Part shown: piece by piece, positions 34,913 to 45,000 of the stretch
Layout: every line of letters begins with the position of its first letter
Position numbering within the stretch: position 1 is the stretch's first letter
Assembly (NCBI GenBank): GCA_036245805.1
Contig: BTRK01000004.1
Coordinates: 27,451,541 to 27,515,540, forward strand
Length of the DNA stretch: 64,000 nucleotides
From: Pristionchus mayeri
Lineage: Eukaryota; Nematoda; Chromadorea; Rhabditida; Neodiplogasteridae
Direction: 5' to 3'
Translations under genes and position numbers: made by a program
Notes under the pieces: model-generated
Seen by the model: only the letters and a program-made list of their open reading frames with translations
Databases searched by the model: none
What the model was told of the DNA's origin: nothing

Positions 34913-35427
34913 CAGTACCGCACGGTCTCCTCCCAGACGAGAGCGGCTTTTTTTGGGTCGTATTAAGTCGCATCACTCCCAGAGGAATTTCAAAGTGTGT
35001 ATTTTTCGCTGAATTTTCGGATATGGGTTCTTCTGATAACTACCAATCGATCTGCGAAATCTGCGTTTCAAAAAATTCAGTCTGAGGTACCGTTCGTGTG
35101 GGTCATTTTTGTAGTCCCTCTCATCCCCTCCCCTAATTTCCCTACGACAACGCTCACTAGCCTGAAAAAAAGAGGAATGGTATCGTATGGAAATGAGGAT
35201 GGGGGGGGTGAGAGAGATTCCAAAGGTGATCTATCTTAACAGAAGCTCAAACAGAATATTTTGAAAAGCAGATTTCGCAGATCGATTGGTTGTTATAAGA
35301 AGAACCCAAAGCCAAAAATTCAGCGAAAAATACACACTTTGAAGTGTCTTAGGGAGTGATGCGACCTAATGCGACCCGCCGCGCCACGCCGCGCAGCTCT
35401 CGTCTGGGAGGAGACCGTGCGGCACTG
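34913..35427. mobile_element. Tc1-like MITE, 515 bp, TA-flanked, overlapping the apparent start of the acyltransferase ORF
   Basis: Inverted ends 'CAGTACCGCACGGTCTCCTC' (34913) and 'GAGGAGACCGTGCGGCACTG' (ending 35427) are flanked by TA at 34911-34912 and 35428-35429. Arms extend inward about 170 bases (to about 35085 and from about 35250), including 'AAGTGTGTATTTTTCGCTGA' and its complement. The terminal form CAGTRCC with TA duplication fits the Tc1 group. It has no transposase. Confidence 0.88.
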
Positions 35428-35457
35428 TACCATTGCAATAATTTCTACTCTCATCAG

Positions 35458-38444
35458 ACTCGGATTCCTCTTTCCTCTTCGGGTTCTCTTCATGGCTTCC
35501 GGTCTCCTTTTCGCTATCGGATCTTCATTCATTGTTCTACTTTATCCAGGTCTAATCGTTCTAATAAATAACAATTCAAATTGTTGTAGTATCAAACATA
35601 GTTTGGGTATTCGATTGGAGTCTCGATCACGTGTTCCTCCCCTGCTCAGGTGTCACTCGGGAGACTCTCCTCTACTTCACAATTACATTCGGTCGTCTCT
35701 TCAACGTGACCATTGGCCTCGTCCCTCAAGTTCACAACAAGAAACACCGACCAAAATATTCAGGTACTTCGAGCAGTCAACTGTAAGTATTATTCACTTA
35801 ATATGCGCGAGAAAGCGCAATGAGCTTCCACTAATTAGTAACGAATTGTATGCATAAAGATGACAGAGCTTGGAAGTATGTTGAGGAAAATTCGAGTATC
35901 TACCTACCTGTTCACATTTTTAATGAAATTGTTTTGTCCTTGATTGTGCATTGCAGGAATCGCAGTGGCGAACCATTTGACTGCGAATGACATCATGACG
36001 ATCTACTGTGAATGCGATGAGATCGGATACACAATTACAGGACAGAAACACGGAGGATTCATCTATCCACTCGAGGTAAGAGAGAGAGAGATTTTTTTTC
36101 ATTTTTTAGCTCTATCCATCTATCTATATAGGTCATTTTCTCTGAAATTCGATTTTAACGTCAGCACATGGTAGGGCTAATTTTCTCGAAAATGTAGGTA
36201 AAGCAGCAGCTCAATTTTTTTCAGTAGATTCAGCTTAGCGAGAGGTTTCCAATGGGTGATTTGCGAAAAAAATACGAGAAGGCTGGTGCGAGTTTTGCTC
36301 TTTGAACTTCGTCTTGATCGTTTGAACTTTATCTTCAACAGGGATAGCTGTTAGAAATCGATCATTTTCGACCGCACGAAAAGGAAGGTATGAAATGAAT
36401 TTGTCTGTTGAAAATACGGTTCAAACGATCTAAACAAAGTTAAAAGAGCAAAACTCACACCAGCCGTCTTATATTTTTTTTCACAAACCACTCATTCGAA
36501 AGCTCTCGTTGAGCTGTATCTAGTATGCAAAATTGAGCTGCTGCTTTACCTACGAATTTGAGAAAATCAATCTACAATATACCGATGATAAAATCAACTT
36601 TCAGACAAAATGAAATACATAGATCGATAGAGCTCAAAAAATGAGTTGGGGTCACTCAGAGGTCAATTGCACTCTATAGGTATAGATATTTCACCGTATC
36701 CAAGACAACAGCTTTCAAAGAGGGAGCTGCCAATATTCGACCCTACGTAGTTAAAGTTACCCAACAAAGACGAAACCCTGATCTCACCCTGATCCCGTCG
36801 CGTGTACGAGAGAGTATGCAAAAGCGAGAGAGCGCGGGATTACGCTGATCGTTTCCGGCTTTCCCTTGATGTTATTGATTTTTAGAATTTTTGAATATTC
36901 ATTCTATACTAATTCAACCATCGGCTATTCGATGGAGGACAAAATATAATGGGTCAATTTCGTCGTTGTTGGGTAACTTTAACTCCAAAATGAAGTCTGA
37001 ACACCGGGACTCCGGGGGGCACTCAGGCATGCCTGAGGATAACCAAAACCGGTTATAACTCATTTCACGATTTCCCCTTCATTCACAAGAATGGCGATTC
37101 TAGCTCGATTCTCTAGTGAATGGCGTGATATCAAAAAATACCTTTAATTGTTATGAGTAATTTATTTTAATTATAAAGCATTAAACTGAAATCTACAATA
37201 ATTATATTTGAGTTGCTCGGAGATAAGTTGAGCCCTACTCTTTGGCTCGATCGATCATGTTACAAGGATAGAGCTGCCTTTCAAGTTAGTCCAGTTCTTC
37301 GAATTTTATGCAGTTATTATAATATAAATATCACATTTTTGCGGTCACATTTTTATAATCAATGTACACTGAATAAAAATATATGGGTTGGTACTCATTT
37401 GAGAAGCTCGTGTTGGACTACGCCTCCCAACCCTCCACCTACCCCGTTCTCATGTTCCCCGAAGGATTCTGCTCCAACAATCAGACTGTCCTCCAATTCA
37501 GGCACTGTTACTTCATTCATTTAAGACATTCTTTCTATTGTATCTCCCTGTGTTACTATCGATTTCATTGCAACAATTGCTTGCGTACATCGCCCTAGTC
37601 CCACTCTCTCTTGCAGGAAGGGAGTCTTCGGAGGGGACGTCCCCTTCTATCCAATTGCCCTCAAGCAGCAGACCAGGCAAGTTCCTTCTTTCTCTATCTA
37701 TTCCTCCATCCTCTTTCTAGATTCGGAGATTCGTTCTGGCTAGAAAACACTTACCTCCCATATCTCCTGCGATGCATGATCAGTTGGGCATTGGTCGTCA
37801 GAATTACGTAAGAGGGATGGAATATTCTTGACAATTCTATTCATCATCAGATATCTCCCTCAAATGAGAAGGGAGGAAAACGAGTCTTCGGAAGACTTCG
37901 CCAAACGAGTTCAGAATGCGATCGCCAATTATCTGGAGAGACCCGCCTCTCCTTACGATGGATGTCTGTTTCTCTGTCCTTCCCTTACCATGGTTGAATT
38001 CCCATCTCCAATTTTGCAGAGGGCGGAAACCCTTGGTTCTTTCCCTTGTTTCCCTGAGGGGGCGAGCATCTCTAAACCGCGAGTATCGAGTTCAATCCTT
38101 TTGTTCCGCTGATTAACCGATTTCAAAAGTGACGGGGCTGCGAAATCGAATTCGACCGCAAAAAGTTCGCATCACCTTTTTTGGCACGCATATTCTCACT
38201 ATGATCATTGACGCCTTTGGCATGAAGTTTATGAGCCGAGATGAGAGAAATGCGAGAATGAAATGAGAGGAGAGAGAGAGAGAGGGGAGGGGGGGGGGGG
38301 GAGAGGGAAAGTAGACAGAGATGGACAATCACTCAATTCTCCATTGCAGCAATGAAGAGACCAGCTGATCGACTCCTCTACTCTCAGAAATTGAAGAGTT
38401 CGATCGCAAGAGTCTTCGATGCTCAGATTGACTCCTCCGAGTGA
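35458..38444 (+). CDS. glycerol-3-phosphate acyltransferase, GPAT3/4 (AGPAT6/9) type; N-terminus unresolved
   Basis: This family makes lysophosphatidic acid from glycerol-3-phosphate in the ER membrane; C. elegans relatives are acl-4 and acl-5. In-phase exons: 35458-35549, 35650-35763, 35957-36075, 37213-37284, 37404-37501, 37617-37676, 37721-37807, 37851-37963, 38350-38444 (TGA). Blocks seen: hydrophobic 'FLFPLRVLFMASGLLFAIG'; acyltransferase block I 'ANHLTAND' (His-x4-Asp); 'GQKHGGF'; block II 'WLDRSCYKDR'; block III 'LMFPEGFCSNN'; 'KGVFGGDVPFYPIAL'; 'FGDSFW'; C-terminal 'LLRCMISWALVVRITYLP'. The first open frame can be extended left to an ATG at 35369, but that part is Tc1-like MITE sequence, so I start at the acceptor 'TCTCATCAG' (35449-35457). 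About 100-140 N-terminal residues usual in the family are missing. Two introns (after 37501 and 37676) have GC donors. A palindromic transposon starts about 20 bases after the 36075 donor. Confidence 0.9.
36097..37132. mobile_element. giant palindromic element, copy 2, left-truncated, containing a TTAA MITE
   Basis: It shares the copy 1 sequence: 'TAGCTCTATC...' on the left, 'GATCGATAGAGCTC...GGGGTCACTCAGAGGTCAA' at 36612-36665, then the terminal arm to '...GAATGGCGTGATATC' at 37132. The left outer arm (about 210 bases plus) is absent; the element begins close to the exon 3 donor of the acyltransferase gene. The TTAA MITE at 36755-36978 interrupts the right arm. It is noncoding. Confidence 0.85.
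36755..36978. mobile_element. TTAA-flanked MITE, copy B (224 bp)
   Basis: It has the same ends and same length as copy A at 18289-18512, in the same orientation, flanked by TTAA at 36751-36754 and 36979-36982. It is inserted in the right arm of the second palindromic element, so it is younger than that element's arrival. Few substitutions separate the two copies. Confidence 0.93.
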
Positions 38445-39059
38445 TTAAACATTCTATGACTTTACATCTTAGACATCAAAACTCGAAACGCGAACAAAGC
38501 ATTCGAGAATCACATGGTGTGGAATAAACAGATTCATCACTGGCGGGTTTAGTCTCACACCGAGGATCCCTTGATTAATGGACGTCAATGAGTGGAAATC
38601 AGAGGGAAGAATGACTCAGGGGTCACTCCCCCCCCCTCATTTCATGGATCAGCCTGACCTAGATAGTTGGAGTTTCAAGTACTCTTATCAGAGTGTTTAC
38701 CGTCTGTGACTTCTCACGACTACACACAAATAGCTCGTACTCAAACAAGAGAAGAACTTTATGCGGCCTACCTCTCGTCTTCTCTTTTCTCGTGTTTCCT
38801 CTCTGAAAATGTTTTGAGAAGTAATGGAAGCGGGGCAGAATCGGATGAGTGGGGGGGGGGGGGGGGGTAACAATGGAAGTTCTCGCTTCTTCCATGTCTT
38901 CCTGACTCATTGGATGACAGATGTTCATTCCTTTGTGTAGGCAAAAAAACGACGCCGTTTCTACGACCCACGCACACTTCCATCTCTTTTTATTCCTTTC
39001 GAGTCTCGATTCTGAATTGCGAATCTGAGGATTGATAGTGGAAGTGCAAGGAGTACTGT

Positions 39060-39401
39060 ATGAATGGGGGAAGTTGCGATCCCCATGAGAGAAGGGAGGG
39101 TTCGATGTTCCCTCTATCCCTCTTACTCTTCTTGCTACAGTCTAATGGACAGATAGTGCTGTCTAATCAGAAGAGGAAACAAGTGATAACTCCCCTCCTC
39201 ATCCTTCCCCTTCCCACTCCCTTCCCACTCCCTTCCCACGCTGAGAACACTCGGCACTTCTCAGTATCCCCATCACTCTATGCTCTCACCATTCTCGTAG
39301 GCACAATCATCTCCTTTTTGTGCTCCATCTCATACCAGTCAGAGTTCAATTCCTACTCGGGTTTCTCCAATATCTATGAATCATTCGACAAAACCATCTG
39401 A
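39060..39401 (+). CDS. possible intronless 113-codon membrane/secreted protein
   Basis: The ORF from ATG to TGA has an internal Met followed by a signal-like segment ('MFPLSLLLFLLQS') and, near the C-terminus, a hydrophobic segment ('LYALTILVGTIISFLCSI') before a polar tail 'YQSEFNSYSGFSNIYESF'. Composition is less CT-driven than the neighbouring spurious frames. No homologue is recognised. It lies between the acyltransferase gene and the tRNA and could be a chance ORF. Confidence 0.28.
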   Translation: MNGGSCDPHERREGSMFPLSLLLFLLQSNGQIVLSNQKRKQVITPLLILPLPTPFPLPSHAENTRHFSVSPSLYALTILVGTIISFLCSISYQSEFNSYSGFSNIYESFDKTI

Positions 39402-40604
39402 AGAGATCTAAATAATTTAATGAGATCTGATGATTCGTCAATCAAGAATCGTCTCTAGATATATTTTCGACTGTTTCCCATTCCCTCTTCTCATCCCACC
39501 TTCTCCTGACTCCGCCCATCGGTCGTCTTCTATAAATTGGGCTTTCGTTCGTTCTTCCCTCCATCGTGCAATCATCTTCAGAAGTTCAACTGGTTCGTAA
39601 CTCTCCCTCCCTAAATAACTTACTCCTCTCCTCTGATAATCTTGGAGCGTCTATTTGCTCCCTCCATTCATTTTGTGTAACCCCTAAGGCATCCGTAGTG
39701 TCTATCCTCTCCCACTTATTTGCACGTCTATCACCTCCATCATCGCATTCCATCCATGCTTCCCATTTCACGGCTCTCACTCTAGGTCAAAGGTCACATC
39801 CGTCTTTGAGCTACCGTAACCCCCTACAGTACTCTCTGCAATCAATCCATCTCATTCTGCCATTCCACTGACCAATCAACTGCCGTGGCAACAAAAAGTC
39901 CATTAAGTCTCTATCTCTATCTCATTTCTCGATTGCTTGATCTCCCATCTCATCTCCATACAAAAAGCAACATCCTCCACTGTGATCCCTCTCTATCCGA
40001 TCGAAGCTTTATCCCTTCTTTCCACTACTGGTTACACTCCCAATACAAAGAGGGAGTCTCGAACCTTTCCACTAGATCGTAGCGCGGAAGTATCATTCTC
40101 CCCCTGGCAGACCTCTCTTCACGTCACCTCTCAAATTAGGCATTCGATGACTGGTTGGAAGAGGGGTTCGACTGAGTGGACTCCATGCTCTTAGTCTCAC
40201 TCGGGCACTTCTTAACTCTTACTTTGCTTTTCCTCCTGGTTCGGACACTTTTGGATGCTCTAGAATGCACTAACTAGTTCCCCCTCCTTCCCTCTCCTTC
40301 CTCATACCTCTTTTGCCTCTTTCAAATGACCTCTCCCTCTCCCTCGACTTCTACTAACAACACTCACAACACATAACCTCACTGAATACTTCTATTTTGT
40401 GACAGTGTCTCCATTTTCCTCCACCGGTACTCTAAATCCAATCACCCTTTGCCCTCTCTCTCTCTCTCTTTATGTTTTCGCTCTGCCTTACCAGTTACTG
40501 CCCCTGACGTGACCCCATGTTTGTCCACCACGTCAAAGATCGGTATTGATAACTCACCGTTTATAAGTAGCGCATGCAGAAGTAGTAAAAGTGTCACAAG
40601 CGGC

Positions 40605-40609
40605 AAAAA
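40605..40609 (-). terminator. Pol III T-run terminator of the tRNA gene
   Basis: Five T residues on the minus strand lie 7 bases downstream of the tRNA 3' end. This is the standard RNA polymerase III termination signal. Confidence 0.75.
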
Positions 40610-40616
40610 TGTGCCA

Positions 40617-40688
40617 GCCCGATGCGGGGCTCGAACCCGCGACAGCCAGATCAAGAGTCTGGTGCTCTACCGACTGAGCTAACCGGGC
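40617..40688 (-). tRNA. tRNA-Lys (anticodon CUU)
   Basis: The 72-base minus-strand cloverleaf has a 7-bp acceptor stem (GCCCGGT with ATCGGGC, one G-U), D arm 'TAGCTCAGTCGGTAGAGCA', anticodon stem CCAGA/TCTGG around the loop CTCTTGA (anticodon CTT), and T arm 'GCGGGTTCGAGCCCCGC'. There is no intron and CCA is not encoded, as expected for a eukaryotic nuclear gene. A and B box promoter sequences are intact. Confidence 0.97.
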
Positions 40689-42066
40689 AGACGGTTGCCC
40701 TCCGACAATTGCCTTCCACCTCGTTCATTTTGAGTTGATCACAACTAATTCAATAGGAAGTTTTTTCATGGATGAGCAGCAAAAAGTTTTTTCTTTCTCG
40801 CGTTTGCTTTCGCACGCTGCGAACGGGTGTCACTCACGTAAATATGAGGTTGATCTGTGAGTGGAGAGAAGAGGAAGAGGACTGAGAGTGGAACAAATCC
40901 CCTGTTGTCATCTACTTGTATTTCATGACGCGTGTCTCAGTCTTTCGCATCTGCCAAACTCATCGTTGACTCGTAAACTGTGCTCAGTTCTCGTCCCTCC
41001 TCCCTCCCTCTCTTCTTCTCTCTCCTGTTCAAGTTCCCCTGCACGCTACTGTCTACACTCATCACTCTCAACTTATCAGTAGCCTCATTCAATCTCCAGT
41101 CTCCTCCATGTCTCCCTCAAGGGAAGAATCAGAGGAAGTCCTTCCTTCCCCCCATTCTCTCCTTCCACTTATTCTATCCTTCGTATTTATCAATCATTAG
41201 CTCCATAACTCCAATCTCGTCATAGTCTTTATCTTTCACGCTTCCTTGCACTATTCCTTCTTCGAGATCTCAACTTTCTCTCATTTTCTCGTTTGGAACT
41301 CCCATTTCTCTCACCAGTCTCTTCTCTTCCCTCTCTCTCTCCCCGACTCTCACACTCTCTCATCATCTCGAACCTTTCTAGTCTGTGTTCTGATCATTCC
41401 TTCTACATTTTTTCCCATTCAGTCCCAAGGTCTTGCTAACCATTGAGAACTTCCCCTTGAATGGGACGTCGTTCCCTCACTACATGATTGACCCCACAGT
41501 CTCAATAGTTCTCTTCTCTACCGTACCTCTTCTCCTTCCCTTACTCTTCCTTTCCTCTTCTAGTGGTCGTAGATCATCTGCCTGTCCTGTCAATCGTCCC
41601 TTCTCTTTCCCCCCGTCCACTTCTTCCTTGCCAATTCAACCGTACAAACCACTCATTTGTTCTGCCAAAATCCGTTTGTCAATTTCGATATCTCAGCTGT
41701 AGATCTTCTCTTTGAAGGCCAATTGAGGGGTTGACTAGGGATGACGAAATGGGCGGTAGACTGGGTGTTCCCTCGATTGCGCATTATCAGTGGGTAGACT
41801 CCTCCCCTCGAGAGGGAGGAGAGATCCGTTGAGTGAGTAAAACCCCCGTGCATCTCTTCTCCTTCATCATTTCTCAATGAGGAGTAAACATAGAGAACCT
41901 CCTCTGGTCTCTTCCCTCCTTTCCATACTCTTCTTCTTCCCGCATTCAAAACAGTTGTGCATGTATTTGCAGCCTGTGTTCCTCCTTACGTTCCACCGTT
42001 CCGGTCTCTCATCTACCGTATCTTCTCCTCTTCATTGATTCCCTACCGTAATATATTCCGTTCAGG
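40689..42066. other. upstream region of the QSOX gene, CT-rich
   Basis: It contains the QSOX promoter by position. A short open piece around 41420-41491 ('LLTIENFPLNGTSFPHYM') is bounded by an acceptor-like 'CATTCAG' and reads like protein, but I could not connect it to other exons. The sequence 'CGTTCAG' ending at 42065, one base before the QSOX ATG, has trans-splice acceptor form. Confidence 0.35.
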
Positions 42067-45000
42067 ATGGGCCGGTCCCTGATCCTCGTGCCTCTTCTGG
42101 CTCTAGCTGCACACGCACTCATCTCATCCTTCAATTATGTCCCACAGGTGAGAATCAATAGATGATCCTCGATTACCGTACCCTGCAGGGTGCGAATCCG
42201 ACGTTGTTCGTTCCGGGATTCGAGCCGGTGATGCACCTGGATCAGGCGACCTTCGATGATACCGTATTCGGGCAGGATCACGCATTCGTAGTGCTCTTCT
42301 ATGCTGATTGGTGAGTCCTTGCCTCTCTTTCTTTCCCTGTGTTACTCCCTCTTTCTTCCCTCTGTTTCTTCCTCTGTCCACTCCCTCTCTTGTTGTTTCG
42401 AATGGCCAATAGGTCAGATGAAGAGAGTGCGTAACACGTAGTGATAGGGAGATAAGATGATAGGAAGGAGAAGGGAGGAATCTGTTCCTCGAATAGAAGG
42501 GAAGTAGAAGGAAAGGCTGGAATTCGCAGCCACGAGGTCAATCCACATGATCAGAATGATAAGGAAGATTGACGTGGTAATTGGGGCGATGCCATTCATT
42601 CCCTCTCTTCTCGCCTCAAACAATCCAATTCCATCTTATCACTCTTTGTGTCTTCTTATGGTGATCGAAGAGAAAACAAAGAAATTGAATCTGAGCATGA
42701 ATTGAATGAGAGACTGGTAGAGGGCCTTCGATTGTGCATCCTCATCCTCATTCCATCTGAACTCTGATGAGCGGAGGTCATTCACTCCTCTCCATGTGAA
42801 TCATTCCCTCGTCAGCACGCTGCTGCATCTTGTTGATGGAACATTGATAGCATTCCTAGTGGCAAGAGCGAGTTTCTCCCCTCTGGCACTCTGCCAACTA
42901 TAGAAAACAATCCATCATTGCTAAGTGAAACTGCAGAATTGTTCGATAGAAAGAAAGAGCGGGTGTTCTCCTTCTCCTTCCCTCATCTCATATCCCTTCA
43001 GGTGTGGTCACTGCCGAGCCTTCGCCCCCTACTATCGCTCCTTCGCCAATCTCGTTATGAACTGGAACTCCATCGTGACGGTAACCTATTCCTCCCTCCC
43101 TCTCTCTCCCTCTCTCTCTCCCTCTCTCTCTCCCTCTCTCTCTCCCTCAATCACTCTGATACGCGGAAGCACAACTTGCTTGGCACGCTGCCATGGGGAG
43201 TGAATGAGTGTTGTGGTGTGTCTCTCCTTTGGTTCGGCACGTGTGTAGAGGAAAGTTCCCCCTTGGGAAGAACCATTGTGAGAACACTCGAAGAAAGAGG
43301 GAGAGACTATTGAGATCACGTCAATTCAATCGAGTGAGAGAACACACGAGAGAAAACTTCGGCCCTTAAATGCCCCAAGGGGCACTTCTCAAAATGGAGT
43401 ACTGGATAGGGAAGGAGTGCGCAGAATGAAGAGATCAAAGATCATTCCAGGTCTCGGCCATCAACTGTGCAGACAACTTCAACCAAGGGGCATGCAGAGA
43501 CAACGGAATCACCCACTTCCCCATGATCAAATACTTCCCTCGCACTGCCAGAAACACCCAGAATGCCATCGGTAGGCTGTGTCGTCATTCCCATCTACTT
43601 TCAATTTATATGCACCTAGACCTATTATTCGTAATTCGTATCTCATCCGTGATCTATATAAATGGTAGTCTTCGTATTTCATCCTCATCCTCTGCAGACA
43701 TGGAGGCGCAGCACTCAGGGGAACTCCTCCGAGAGTCCCTCCTCCGTCGAGTCACCAACGAATACGCATACAACAGATACCCCGACTGGCCTGCATTCCA
43801 TCATATTGCTGGTGAGAGAGAGAGACCCTAGTGACAGAGAGACCTCTTCCCTTCAGTGGATGCCACGACGACGTACGGTGATCTGTGGACGGGCGTGTCT
43901 CCTTCTGCCAATCACATGGTCATCTTCTTCGAGATGTCCGATGGAGATGGAGCACAGGTAGGGGAGAGAGAGGGGGGGGAGGGGGTAGAGGGAGGGAGGG
44001 AGAAGGATGTCCTTGCAGTTCCTCCTGGACATGTCTTCTCGTGCAGCGATGGTGGGGGCGAAGAGATCTCTCGCTTCCTCTCCCCTCACTCAGATGCTCA
44101 GGTCAGTCTTTACCCCAAGGGTTTACTCCAATCTGTAGGTCACATCTATTCTTCCATTTCAGACACAGGTACTGAATCAACCATCCTTGGTATGAGTAGA
44201 TAGTATAGAATGATAGCAGCCTTTGCCTAGCAGCAGCATTCTCCTATGTCGTGATTGTCGTAGTGCGATAACAGTCTCCTATTACCGTACTCCTTCCCCT
44301 ACCGTATCCCTTTCCAGAGTGCCTTCATTCCCCTCGGTCGCCCTCTTCCGTCGTGATCATCAGCAGGCCCTCTACATGCAGCCGTTCTCCAACCGGTAAG
44401 TACTGAGCTCGACGGGTCATTCACTGGGTCACGCTCTTCCTTCCAGTACGTACTCGGACATCGATTCGATCGTGACAGCAGACCGTATCTCCCTCCACCA
44501 GCAGCTGCTCACGACTACGACAGCCCGTCCTCTCTTCTCGACCACGACTGCCAAACCAGTGATTGACTGCAATGCCAACCCCGATAGGTGAGATATTGAA
44601 AGATCTGTGGAGGAGTCTCGAGAAGATGTATATATCAGTTGGGTGACTTTGGGTGGAAACCGGCCGTGTGGATGGATACTGATAGTGTGTATCCACAGTG
44701 AGAAGGAGCTAGGAATCTAGTTCTCAGTAATCGTTGCAAACTGTCTCTACCTCCTCTGCACAATTGAATGTGTGGGGGTACGAGGTTACTCCATCCGTTT
44801 CTCTTTTCTCCATTCACAAGTCTCAACTCGATTCTCAATGGGGGATCCAATTTCCGTTCGTGCGTGCGAAGTGAGAAACGAACGAATGTAGTGACGAAAT
44901 ACGATGATTTAGCATCTGAGAGGAGGGAGAGGAGAGAGGGCATCTGAGAAAAGGGAACCACTGTTTATCCCCCATCTATTCAATCAAACTCTGTAATGGC

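Larger units (their letters stand above)
38445..40616. other. intergenic region, mostly CT-rich
   Basis: Apart from the weak ORF at 39060-39401, I see only low-complexity pyrimidine-rich DNA, including a G16-17 run near 38854-38871 and a few TACCGTA words (39813). Confidence 0.4.

Noticed and set aside
35369..35457. ATG-initiated N-terminus for the acyltransferase ORF
   Set aside because: The segment up to 35427 is the right end of a TA-flanked MITE and has no family similarity. A proper acceptor at 35457 starts the conserved sequence, so I begin the CDS there.
42900..43320. 131-codon + ORF spanning the QSOX CGHC exon
   Set aside because: It is a wrong frame relative to WCGHC. The tail is a translated (CCCTCTCT)n repeat.
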